Source: Actinomycetes bacterium (GTDB taxonomy: Bacteria > Actinomycetota > CALGFH01). From it: a DNA stretch of 28,082 nucleotides. A program made the position numbers and the translations under genes. Below are positions 6,727-14,432 of this stretch, piece by piece. The notes under the pieces were generated by a model that did no database searches, had not been told where the DNA came from, and saw only the letters and a program-made list of their open reading frames with translations. Position 1 is the first letter of the stretch, and every line of letters begins with the position of its first letter. The DNA is taken from assembly GCA_030146615.1 (NCBI GenBank), contig JASLBL010000022.1, positions 1 to 28,082 of the forward strand, in the 5' to 3' direction.

Positions 6727-7830
6727 CAGGGGCCGGTAGTTAGACCGGAAGATCCGTCGTCCGAAGGCTCGCAGGGTGAGGTCGCGAAGAACTGGTGGGA
6801 GGTTGCGGGTCCGGTCGCGGCGGTGGGTCTGGGTGCGGACCCAGCCCGTGCGCCGGCTCCGCCGGGCGACGAAGGCGGCCACCGCGTCGGTGACCGTGGC
6901 GGCGTCGCGCAGGCAGGCGGCCAGCACCAGGGCGTCCTCGAAGGCCAGGGCGGCGCCCTGGGCCATGTTGGGGGACATGCCGTGGGCGGCGTCGCCGACC
7001 AGCACCACCGCGCCGCGGCCCCAGCCTGCGGTGGCGACCTGCTCGATCGGGGCGACGTGCACCAGGTTCGGGTCGTCAAGTTGCCTCAGCAGCTCGGGGA
7101 CCGGGGCGGCGAAGCCGGCGAACCGCTCTCGCAACTGCCCGACCGGGTCGCCGTCCCACTTACCGCTGCGGGTCGTGTCAGCAGTCACGTCGGCGTAGCA
7201 GTAGACCAACCCCTGGCCGACCGGTACGGTCAGGAAGGAGGTGCCCCGGCCGAGCATGACCGTCCAGGTGATGACCCCGGGCGGGCAGGCGGCCAGGAAC
7301 CGCCAGCTGTGCTGGCCGACCGGGAGCGGCGGCCGTCGGTCGACGGCCAGCCGCCGGACCGTGGAGCGCAGCCCGTCGGCGCCGACGACCAGGTCGTAGT
7401 CGCCACCGCTGCCGTCGTCGAAGCTGACCTGGATGGGCCCGTCGAGGTTCTCCAGCGATCGGATGGTGCGGCCCAACTGCACCGGCACGCCCTCGCGGAG
7501 GATCTGGTGCAGCTCGGTCCGGGGCAGGGCCAGGCAGGGACCGACGCTCCCCCACAGCTGATGCAGGTCGATGTCGGCGAGCAGGTGCCCGCGGTGGTCG
7601 AGGAGGCGCTGACGGGGGATCCGGGTCCCACGGGCGGCCACAGCGCCCTCCAGGCCCAGGGTCCGCAGGGCACGGACGCCGTTGGCAGGCAGATACATGC
7701 CGGTCCCGGCAACACCCCAGCCGGGTTCTCGTTCGATCACTTGCGGGGCGAGCCCGGCCTGGCGAAGAGCTCTGGCCAGGGACAGACCGGCCAGGCCAGC
7801 CCCTACGATCAGGATGCGGTAGTCATTCAT
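6712..7830 (-). CDS. FAD-dependent aromatic-type monooxygenase (PHBH-fold, group A)
   Basis: This 372-aa flavoprotein of the p-hydroxybenzoate hydroxylase fold uses NAD(P)H and O2 to hydroxylate a small, usually aromatic or polyketide, substrate. All three fingerprints are present: the N-terminal dinucleotide-binding GAGLAG (residues 10-15), the DG motif VVGADGLRSTVR and the GD motif LVGDAAHGMSPNMAQGAALA. The ATG at 7830 lies 21 nt after the alpha/beta hydrolase gene. It is the last gene of a four-gene minus-strand group with another FAD enzyme, the hydrolase and a LuxR regulator. The substrate is unknown; antibiotic tailoring, aromatic degradation or drug inactivation are all possible. A perfect inverted repeat overlaps the stop codon. 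Confidence 0.88.
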   Translation of the reverse strand: MNDYRILIVGAGLAGLSLARALRQAGLAPQVIEREPGWGVAGTGMYLPANGVRALRTLGLEGAVAARGTRIPRQRLLDHRGHLLADIDLHQLWGSVGPCLALPRTELHQILREGVPVQLGRTIRSLENLDGPIQVSFDDGSGGDYDLVVGADGLRSTVRRLAVDRRPPLPVGQHSWRFLAACPPGVITWTVMLGRGTSFLTVPVGQGLVYCYADVTADTTRSGKWDGDPVGQLRERFAGFAAPVPELLRQLDDPNLVHVAPIEQVATAGWGRGAVVLVGDAAHGMSPNMAQGAALAFEDALVLAACLRDAATVTDAVAAFVARRSRRTGWVRTQTHRRDRTRNLPPVLRDLTLRAFGRRIFRSNYRPLLDPI

Positions 7831-7851
7831 GGCGATGTGCCCACGGCCCCG

Positions 7852-8646
7852 TTACAGGAAGGCAGCGATCGCTGCCGCCACCGACTTCGGCGCCTGCATC
7901 TGGAGTAGGTGGGTTGCGCCGAGGATGTCGGCGTCCTGGCAGGCCGGGAACCAGGCGTGAAGCATTTGGCGGCCCTCGACGAACAGGGGGCTGCTGCGGC
8001 TGCCGAGGACGGACAGCACGGGGCAGGTGATGGCCGCCGCCTGCTCCGGCCCGAAGGTCCAGCTCGGGGCTCCAGGCACCTCGGTCTCGAAGAAGGTCGC
8101 GGCGTCCTTTACGGCCTGCGCGATCCCGCCCGGTACGGTCTGTTCGATGATGGCGTGCCAGTTGCGGTCACCGACCAGTGCCAGGAAGCCGTGGACGGCA
8201 CCCTCGGCGTCGCCGGCTTGGTAGCGTTCGATGAGGGGCGCCATTACGCGTGCGAAGGCCTCGCCGGCGGGCGTGGTGAGAAACATCGGTTCGAGGAGCA
8301 CGAGCGACGCCACCCTGGTGGGGTGCTGGGCCGCGAGCTCCAAGGCGATGGCGCCACCGAAGGAGTGCCCCACCAGGTGGGCGCGATCCGCTCCGACGTG
8401 GTCGAGGAGCCCGACGGCGTCCTCGGCCTGCTCGGGGACGCTGGTGGGCTCCGCGTCGACCGGGCGGGTGCTCCCTCCGACACCCCGCCGGTGGTAGCGG
8501 ATGCGTTGGAAGCGCTCGAGCGCCGGTTCCGTCACGAGCGGCTGCAGCGCGTCGGCGAGGTGCGCGCCGTGGATGAGCAGCATCGGCTCACCAGACCCCA
8601 CGACCTCATATTCCAGTTCGATGCCGTTGACCTTGGCGTGTTCCAT
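7852..8646 (-). CDS. Alpha/beta-fold hydrolase
   Basis: This 264-aa soluble hydrolase has the oxyanion-hole HG (LLIHGAHLAD, about 23-32), the nucleophile elbow GHSFGG with Ser95, and a C-terminal catalytic His246 in GATHLLQM. The position where the family usually has an acid after strand 6 reads GSRSSPLF, with Ser where Asp is common, so the charge-relay acid may be missing or supplied elsewhere. The ATG at 8646 follows the FAD oxidoreductase gene by 54 nt, and the monooxygenase follows. In such company it could open a lactone or ester product of the flavoenzymes, which is inference. Confidence 0.85.
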   Translation of the reverse strand: MEHAKVNGIELEYEVVGSGEPMLLIHGAHLADALQPLVTEPALERFQRIRYHRRGVGGSTRPVDAEPTSVPEQAEDAVGLLDHVGADRAHLVGHSFGGAIALELAAQHPTRVASLVLLEPMFLTTPAGEAFARVMAPLIERYQAGDAEGAVHGFLALVGDRNWHAIIEQTVPGGIAQAVKDAATFFETEVPGAPSWTFGPEQAAAITCPVLSVLGSRSSPLFVEGRQMLHAWFPACQDADILGATHLLQMQAPKSVAAAIAAFL

Positions 8647-8666
8647 GACGACTCCTCCGTCCTGGC

Positions 8667-8689
8667 TGGCCCACTCCTGCGGTGGGCCA
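8667..8689. other. Perfect intergenic hairpin in the redox operon
   Basis: An 8-bp perfect inverted repeat, TGGCCCAC and GTGGGCCA with a 7-nt loop, fills the short gap between the FAD oxidoreductase stop and the hydrolase start. There is no T tract. It may set relative expression (RNA processing or partial termination) or bind a regulator. Confidence 0.45.
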
Positions 8690-8700
8690 ATGTCTGTCTC

Positions 8701-10089
8701 TTAGGTGCGGGGACCGCTGGCGGCCACGCGTGTGGTGGTGTCGGTTGCCGGTTCAGAGCGTCGGCGGAGGTTGCCGAGCAGGACGCGGAGCGCCGTGGGG
8801 AGCCGGAACAGCCGGGTGACCGGGTCCTGGAGGGCGGCGACTCGGAGGAACCGCTCGGCCACCACGCGGTCGCGTTCTGCCGCGGTCAGCACCCGGTTGA
8901 CGTAGGCGTTGATGACCCGGACCGGCAGCGGGCGTGGTCCCGGCACCTGGGGCAAGGCCAGGTCGGAGCCAGCCGTGAGCTGCCAGGCCATGTCGATCGG
9001 CTTGGCGGCGGCCCGGAAGAACCGTCGGGCCAGGTCACCGTCGTCACTGGCCAGCGAGTCCCGCAGTGCCACCGCCTGCAGCGCGGCCACCGACATGCCC
9101 AGGGCGTACGCCGGGTTCGTGCTGCAGAGCGCGTCGCCGAAGACGAGCAGGCCGGCCGGGAAGCGGCGCAACCGCTCGTAGCGGCGGCGAAGGTTGGCCG
9201 GGAACCGGTGGGCGACGATGTCGTCGAGCGGAGCGGCGTCACAGATCGCGGCGAAGACGTCGGGTGGGGCGACGGTCTCGGCGAAGGCGAGGAAGCCTTC
9301 GGGATCGGCCGGCGGGTGGTGTCGGTCGTACCCGATCAGCGTCAGGACCCACCGGTCCTGCTCTTCGGCGAACAGCACGAAGCCCGTTGGCCGGTCGGGC
9401 TCGGCACCGATGGCGACGAACTTCTCACCGCCCAGTGCCCCCGGATGCAGGCGCAGGTGTCGGGTGGCGTACTTCACGTGGATCGGGAGCTGCTCTTCCG
9501 GGGGGAGGTCGTAGCCGATGGTCGCCAGCCAGGCTGTCGCACGGCCGCTGCGTCCGGTGGCGTCCAGGACCAGATCGGCGCCGAGGGTCTCCTCAACGCC
9601 GTCGGCGCCGCGCAGGATCCGCACCCCGGTGACGCGGTCCCGGGCTACCGTGGCGATGAGCCCGACGACGTCGCACCGGTCGACGATCTCGACCGTGGGC
9701 AGCGCCCGGACCCGGGCGCGCACCTGACCTTCCAGGTAGGGCCGGCTGGCCTGGCAGGTGATGGCTTCTGGTGGGTGGCCCTCGAGGCGGAGCCGATGGC
9801 CACCGGGGGAGAAGCGAAGCTCTCCAAGGTCCCGGATCACCGGTGCGCCGCCCGCGGCGAGGTCGTCGAGCAGCCCGGGGAACAGCTCGTCGAGGATCTG
9901 TGCCCCTTGGGCGAATAGGACATGGGCGTGTCGACCCTGGGGTACGCCCCGTCGATGCTCAGCCGTCTCGGGGAGGGGGTCGCGCTCGACGACGGTGACC
10001 CGCCAGTATGCGTCGGCGAGCACCCGGGCGGCGAGGAGCCCGGCCAAGCTTGCCCCGAGGACGACCGCGTGGTCACCGATCCTCCGCAT
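8701..10089 (-). CDS. FAD-dependent oxidoreductase (group A flavoprotein, halogenase/hydroxylase-like)
   Basis: This 462-aa flavoprotein is distantly related to the PHBH-fold monooxygenases and flavin-dependent halogenases. The N-terminal FAD fingerprint is GASLAG at residues 12-17 with a conserved acidic end (VTVVERD). A DATGRSGRA segment resembles the DG motif, and VFGDALCSTNPAYALGMS is the C-terminal GD-type motif that binds the FAD ribityl chain. The Trp-rich WxWxIP motif of true FAD halogenases is absent, so hydroxylation or epoxidation is more likely. I chose the ATG at 10089 because GGAGG lies 6 nt upstream; the open frame continues far upstream but only as a shadow of the regulator gene. 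It is second in the LuxR-led minus-strand group. Confidence 0.87.
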   Translation of the reverse strand: MRRIGDHAVVLGASLAGLLAARVLADAYWRVTVVERDPLPETAEHRRGVPQGRHAHVLFAQGAQILDELFPGLLDDLAAGGAPVIRDLGELRFSPGGHRLRLEGHPPEAITCQASRPYLEGQVRARVRALPTVEIVDRCDVVGLIATVARDRVTGVRILRGADGVEETLGADLVLDATGRSGRATAWLATIGYDLPPEEQLPIHVKYATRHLRLHPGALGGEKFVAIGAEPDRPTGFVLFAEEQDRWVLTLIGYDRHHPPADPEGFLAFAETVAPPDVFAAICDAAPLDDIVAHRFPANLRRRYERLRRFPAGLLVFGDALCSTNPAYALGMSVAALQAVALRDSLASDDGDLARRFFRAAAKPIDMAWQLTAGSDLALPQVPGPRPLPVRVINAYVNRVLTAAERDRVVAERFLRVAALQDPVTRLFRLPTALRVLLGNLRRRSEPATDTTTRVAASGPRT

Positions 10090-10208
10090 CCCGCACCTCC
10101 GGTGTCTTCCAGGTGCTTCGACGCTAGGAGTGAGGGGATCGGACGGCTTCGGGAGAACCATCCAATGCGAGGCAGAGGGGCGTGGGTAGTTCTTCGCTGT
10201 CGGCGCGC

Positions 10209-11843
10209 CTACAGGAGGTGGTGCTGGTAGGCGTAGGCGGTGGCCGCAGCGCGCGAGGACACGTCCAGCTTGGTGAAGATGTTGCTCACGTGCCGGTGGA
10301 CCGTCTTCTCGGCCAGGACCAGCTCGTTGGCGATGGCGTGATTGGTCTTGCCGGTCGCCAGCAGCCGCAGCACCTGCAGTTCCCGCTCGGTCAGCCCTTG
10401 GGCGTTCGAGGCGGCGCCCGACCGGGCGAGCGCCTCGACTCGGGCGAGGTCGGGCGCGGCGCCAAGCTGTGCGAACACGGTGCGGGCGGCGTCGAACTCC
10501 ATCGCCGCGGCCTCCCGGTCCCCGAGCTGGCGGCAGGCGAGTCCGACCAGCACGCGGACTCGCGCGGCCTCGTACGGCGCTTGGAGCTCGCGCCAGAGCT
10601 GCCATGCCCCACGCAGCGCGACCAAGGCTGCGTGGGCGTCGCCATCGGCCAGCAGCACCGCCCCCCGGGCGTGGTTGGCCATCGCGCGCAGGGCTGGCGT
10701 GCTGTAGGCGCCGGCCATCTGGATCAGCTCATCGGCGGCGTCCAGGGCCGCCTGGACCTCGCCGGCGGCGAGCATGATCTCGACCTGGGCGGGGAGCAGC
10801 TTGCCCCGCCGGAGCGGGTCGGTCGTCTCGGCCACGGCCCGGCCGATCGCCGCCGCCGCCGCATCGGTCTTGCCCTGGGCCAGCCGCAGCAGCGCCAGTC
10901 CGGGCTGGGGCTCGCGGCCCCACCGGCTGGCCTGCTGGTAGGCGTCCTCCGCCGCCCCGGATTCCCCCAGGACCCGGTAGGCCTCGGCCTGCTGGTAGTA
11001 GGCGTCGCCGGAGGCGAACTCGTCGGCGCCGTGAGCGAACCGCTCGAGCGCGCGCTTGGCCTCCTCGACCGCTTCCAGCCATGCCCCGTGCAGGTGCAGA
11101 AGCTCGGCGCGGTGGACCAGGCACTGGCCGGTGAAGGTGACCATGTCCGGCTGCGTACCGCACCAGGACGTCAGCGCCGCGGTCCATTCGGAGGCACGGC
11201 GCAGCTCCGAGAGCACCTGGCAGGTCTCGATCACGCCGCAGTAGACGGCGCCGGCGACGATGGGCGACAGCTCGCCGGCCACGACCGCCACCATGGCCTC
11301 GTCGACCAGGGCGAGACCCTCATCCATCTCACCGTCGTGGATGAGGGCGCGGCCCTGCAGGTACCGCGCGAAGGCGACCAGGTCGGCGTCACCGGTGCGA
11401 CCGCCGATCGCGGCTGCTTGTGCCGCGGCAGTCCGCCCCGCCGCGTAGTCACCCGCCACGAGCTGGTGGAATGCGACCGAAATCAATAGGTAGCCGTGCT
11501 CGGCGCACTCCTGCTCGTGCTCCAGGAGACGGTTGGCCCGGGCGAACCAGCCGCTTGCCTGCGCGACGTCTCCCCGGGCGCCCAGGTGGAACGTCAGCCA
11601 GAACGCGCACCGCGCGGCCCGCCGGGGATCGCCACCCTCGGCATGCCGCTGGTGCGCACCCTGCAGCGCCCGTAGACCGTCCTCCACGTGGCCCAGGAGC
11701 AGGGCCGCGGTCGCCAGCACCTCCAAATCCTGGGCTGCCAGGGGCGAGGAGCTGTCGGCCAGTGACAGCGCGGTGTAGGCATCCGACCACTCCAGCCGCC
11801 GGGCAGCCTCGCGGCCTTGCATCAGCGCATCCTGCGCCCCCAC
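10209..11843 (-). CDS. LuxR-family transcriptional regulator with TPR-like helical N-terminal region
   Basis: This is a large (about 544 aa) regulator. Its last 61 residues are a LuxR/NarL-type helix-turn-helix domain: LTERELQVLRLLATGKTNHA, then VLAEKTVHRHVSNIFTKLDV. Everything before it is Ala/Leu/Glu-rich helical sequence with TPR-like repeats and no P-loop, unlike the ATP-binding LAL/MalT regulators. Such stand-alone TPR-LuxR proteins are common in actinobacteria and probably sense a small molecule or protein through the helical array. I favour the GTG at 11843, with GAGGGA just upstream and an N-terminus (EAARRLEWSDAYTALSLAD) typical of the family; an open frame reaches 11996. It lies 119 nt upstream of the flavoenzyme genes and is the obvious candidate to control them. 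Confidence 0.87.
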   Translation of the reverse strand: MGAQDALMQGREAARRLEWSDAYTALSLADSSSPLAAQDLEVLATAALLLGHVEDGLRALQGAHQRHAEGGDPRRAARCAFWLTFHLGARGDVAQASGWFARANRLLEHEQECAEHGYLLISVAFHQLVAGDYAAGRTAAAQAAAIGGRTGDADLVAFARYLQGRALIHDGEMDEGLALVDEAMVAVVAGELSPIVAGAVYCGVIETCQVLSELRRASEWTAALTSWCGTQPDMVTFTGQCLVHRAELLHLHGAWLEAVEEAKRALERFAHGADEFASGDAYYQQAEAYRVLGESGAAEDAYQQASRWGREPQPGLALLRLAQGKTDAAAAAIGRAVAETTDPLRRGKLLPAQVEIMLAAGEVQAALDAADELIQMAGAYSTPALRAMANHARGAVLLADGDAHAALVALRGAWQLWRELQAPYEAARVRVLVGLACRQLGDREAAAMEFDAARTVFAQLGAAPDLARVEALARSGAASNAQGLTERELQVLRLLATGKTNHAIANELVLAEKTVHRHVSNIFTKLDVSSRAAATAYAYQHHLL

Positions 11844-12015
11844 TGTTCCCTCGCCTCCAGCCGCACCTGACTCGCACCTTGGAAGCTTAGCCAGGCCGAG
11901 CATGTCAGTCCCGGTGTCAGTCCACCAGCCAATACCAGAGAGGACTCTGGCGGTCTGGCTGGATTCGACCCCTGACGTGAGCTGCACAGACAGCACTCAG
12001 GCGTACTGCGTGGAC

Positions 12016-12062
12016 GTAGAGCACCAGCCTACGGATCTGGCGGTTGGGGTTCGAATCCCTCG
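12016..12062 (+). repeat. tRNA-Arg(ACG) 3'-half remnant, copy B (att-like site)
   Basis: The core from 12029 matches copies A and C through the anticodon loop CTACGGA and the T loop TTCGAAT, but lacks one G of the G5 run and diverges after CCCTCG. Upstream, GTAGAGCACCA (a D-arm 3' side) is shared with copy C but not copy A. The sequence then runs into GGAGGC-CAAC-GCCTCC, a 6-bp hairpin (12063-12078). There is no 5' half. It separates the redox module from the two short genes. Confidence 0.7.
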
Positions 12063-12132
12063 GGAGGCCAACGCCTCCAGATCAGGGGCCTGGAACACTT
12101 GCTTGCTTGGGTAGGGTGTCCACTGGCGGTCG

Positions 12133-12594
12133 TCAGGAAGACCGCTCTGGTCCGATCTCCCGGCGTGCTTGCTCCAGGAATTCGTCGTAGAACCCTCTCA
12201 TCCGCTCCTCGTTGGTCGCCATCTCTGCTTCGCGCCATCTGGAGACGATCTTCCGCATCTCCTCGCTGCCGAATGCCTCCACGGCGGTGAAGGCTTCTAG
12301 GTAGAGGCGCACTCGCTCACTCTTTGGCCACTTGGCCTCGACTTCGCGGAGCTTATCCAGCTTGCCTTTACGTTCGTACTTCGCGCGACGGAGGTCGAGC
12401 TGGCTGTAGTAGAGGGCGGTTAGGTAGGCGTCGCGTTGCTCCTTGATCGGACGAGAGCGTTCTGCCGCCTCCTCGGTTCGCCGAGCGAGGCGCTCGGCTT
12501 GGGATCTGGCCTGAGCACCTGTGAACCAAGTGAAGAAGACACCGGTTGCTCCCACGACTGCGGTCGCGGTCGGTGCTACCCACTCCCATGCCAC
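12133..12594 (-). CDS. Unrecognised membrane-anchored protein with charged helical tail
   Basis: I do not recognise this gene. The best start is the GTG at 12594, giving 153 aa that begin with one hydrophobic segment (APTATAVVGATGVFFTWFTG, about residues 7-26). A long, highly charged, helical and probably coiled-coil region follows, rich in Arg, Glu and Lys (ARRTEEAAERSRPIKEQRDA, then LDLRRAKYERKGKLDKLREV). This suggests a single-pass membrane protein with a cytosolic helical domain. The frame is open to 12825 without a protein-like extension. It lies between copies B and C of the tRNA-Arg remnant and is therefore likely cargo of a small mobile unit. The codon use is less GC3-biased than in the backbone genes, in line with transfer. 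Confidence 0.6.
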   Translation of the reverse strand: MAWEWVAPTATAVVGATGVFFTWFTGAQARSQAERLARRTEEAAERSRPIKEQRDAYLTALYYSQLDLRRAKYERKGKLDKLREVEAKWPKSERVRLYLEAFTAVEAFGSEEMRKIVSRWREAEMATNEERMRGFYDEFLEQARREIGPERSS

Positions 12595-12739
12595 GGGCCG
12601 ATTGTTGCAGGATGCCGATCCAGCAACTAGAGCGGCTTGCCGTCGCCCAAGGCTCGTATGGGCGGTGGATCTGGAGACCTCGAAGTTATCCCAGGCGTGA
12701 CAGGAAGCCTGTCGACCCAAGAGCCTAGCCCGGCGGTAG

Positions 12740-13171
12740 TTACGGGATGACGCCCGGGTAGTGTGCGCCGACGCTGATGGCCTTCCAGCCGGTGCAATCC
12801 GGCTGCTGGCAGGCGCAGGTGGCATACCGGTGGCCGGCGCGACAGACGCTCTCGATGATCCCGGCGGCGTCCGCGACGACGGTCAGCGGCGACCCGCACG
12901 GCACGACCTGCTCCTCGCCAGCCTCCTCACGAGTGAAGGTAATGAGCTGCGGACAGAAGTCAGTCGAGAAGGCCGGGCGACCGGGGCGGCTGACCGGCAT
13001 GGCCGCCGGCGGCTCGGTCGCCAAGCTGGAAACGGTCTCGGTCAGCGGCCAGCCGCGTTCGCCGGCGGCAGCGGCCCGGGCCTCACCGGCGGTGTCAGCC
13101 TCCACCACCCAGGTACGCACCACCAGCCAGCGGCCGGTCCCTTTCGACTCCCGAACCACCAGCACCAACAT
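12740..13171 (-). CDS. Unrecognised small protein with a Cys-rich C-terminus
   Basis: I do not recognise this 143-aa protein. The N-terminal part alternates strand-like segments (GRWLVVRTWVVEADTAGEAR) and the C-terminal 60 residues hold a cluster of cysteines (VPCGSP, SVCRAGHRYATCACQQPDC) that could bind zinc. There is no signal peptide or membrane segment. The start may be the ATG at 13171, directly after GAGAGG, or the GTG two codons later, which gives better spacing. It reads in the same direction as the membrane-anchored gene 145 nt downstream, and the two may be cotranscribed as a pair. Both sit between tRNA-Arg remnant copies B and C. Confidence 0.6.
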   Translation of the reverse strand: MLVLVVRESKGTGRWLVVRTWVVEADTAGEARAAAAGERGWPLTETVSSLATEPPAAMPVSRPGRPAFSTDFCPQLITFTREEAGEEQVVPCGSPLTVVADAAGIIESVCRAGHRYATCACQQPDCTGWKAISVGAHYPGVIP

Positions 13172-13288
13172 CCTCTCGGCACGACCAGCCCGCCAACGGC
13201 CGACCCTACCATTCAGGGATACACCGGGAACGTGAAGTCGCCGCCTCGCGGCGACGGTAGCCGCATCCGATCTTGCGTCGGATGGCCC

Positions 13289-13388
13289 TTGATCATCCGT
13301 TTGATCATCCAGACGATCCGACTAGGCCCGTCTGGATCCGTCTGGACCGACAGCGCATCCAACGTGAGCAGGCCAGATCCGTCTGGAG
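13289..13388. repeat. Cluster of direct and inverted short repeats next to copy C
   Basis: TTGATCATCC occurs twice with a 12-bp period (13289-13298, 13301-13310). GTCTGGA occurs three times in the same direction (13330, 13340, 13381), and ATCCAGAC (13307-13314) is the inverted form of GTCTGGAT (13330-13337). The cluster ends about 28 bp before the tRNA-Arg remnant. Such an arrangement beside a crossover site resembles integrase arm or excisionase binding sites. Copy B also has GTCTGG upstream, at 11953. Confidence 0.5.
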
Positions 13389-13415
13389 CCGACCAGATCG
13401 ACGCAGAGCACCAAG

Positions 13416-13458
13416 CTACGGATCTGGCGGTTGGGGGTTCGAATCCCTCGCGGCGCGC
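13416..13458 (+). repeat. tRNA-Arg(ACG) 3'-half remnant, copy C (att-like site)
   Basis: This copy is identical to copy A over 43 nt (anticodon loop with ACG, T arm, 3' acceptor strand). It is preceded by CAGAGCACCA, a D-arm 3' side shared with copy B, and followed by a second stretch shared with copy A (AACAC, GCTGGTCA). No 5' acceptor strand precedes it. It marks the left edge of the DNA-modification cluster. Confidence 0.75.
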
Positions 13459-13644
13459 TGCCAACACCGCTGGTCAGCGGCCCTTTGACGGGGCCGCCGA
13501 CTGCTCTCCAGTCGTCGGACTGCGACCAAATTGCGACCATGCTGACAGGTAGTCCTGAGACGTTGGCCCAGCTGTCCCGGGTGACCTGGTGGAGCAGCGC
13601 GGCCGGCTCCGGGTCCCGGTTATGGCTGTAACGACCCGGCATCT

Positions 13645-14432
13645 TTACCCTCCTTGGGCCGGGTGGATCTGGGGGCGGCGGAAGGCGAGGACGTCTTCGT
13701 GGGCGATGATCCGCAGCGGCATTCCGCGGGCGCGGGCCTTGCGGACGCGGTCGAGCTGGAAGAACGAGGGGCGGCCGATGAGCCGGTCGTCGCGGAGGCC
13801 GACCAGCAGGGCCACGTTGCGCTCATAGGCGATGAGCCCGGCGGCTTCGGCGCTCCGGGTGAGCTGGCCGGGGAAGTCGACCAGCAGCCCGTGGCGGCGC
13901 CAGGGGCGGGCCGTCAGCACCAGCATCCCGCCGGGCCGGAGCAGCTGGCGGGAGGCGGCCAGGACCTCCTCGAGCGCGGCCAGCAAGCTGGGGTGGGAGG
14001 TGCGGGCGAGGTTGGCCGGGTCGGCCGAGTAGCGGTCGTTGGATTTGGCGATGCCCTGGCCGGGGCGGGCGCTGACCTGGCCATGGACCGACTGGCCATA
14101 GGGCGGGGAGGTCAGGACCAGCGCGGCCGTCCCATGCAGGGCTGGGTCGAGGAGGTCGAGGAGGTGGCGGGCGTCGCCGGTGTGGACTTGGCCGGTGCCG
14201 GTGGCGCCCTGGCTGGCGGCTAGGGCGAGGTTGGCCCAGGCCACCTGTGCCCAGCGGGCCTCGTACTCGACCCCGATGGCCTGGCGGCCCTGGCGGTGGC
14301 GGCGATCGCGGGGAGCATCTTGGCCGGGTGGGCGGTGCTGGCGGGCACGTACCGGCCGGCGCGCTGGTGACGGGGGAGGAGTTGGGCGGTCGTCCACACC
14401 GAGAGGGCAGCGGGCCGCTCACCAGCCACCAC
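13645..14432 (-). pseudogene. DNA methyltransferase (SPPY type), motif I deleted
   Basis: This is a broken DNA (N4-cytosine or N6-adenine) methyltransferase. From the GTG at 14432 one frame encodes the N-terminus (LSVWTTAQLLPRHQRAGRYV, AHPAKMLPAIAATA). The rest reads in another frame from about 14290: QAIGVEYEARW, the catalytic motif IV TSPPYGQS, LRPGGMLVLTARP and the C-terminal RPSFFQLDRVRKARARGM. Compared with its paralogue at 15741-16779, the segment with the S-adenosylmethionine-binding motif I (DPMCGIGTT) is missing at the join. An 8-bp direct repeat (CCTGGCGG at 14280 and 14289) sits there, so a deletion explains both the loss and the frameshift. The product cannot be an active methylase. 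Its start overlaps the end of the Dcm-type gene by 14 nt. Confidence 0.82.

Noticed and set aside
13213..13467. Minus-strand frame encoding REGFEPPTARSV
   Set aside because: This is the translation of the antisense of a tRNA T arm, a well-known false gene. It lies over remnant copy C. The frame at 12029-12238 over copy B is the same artefact.
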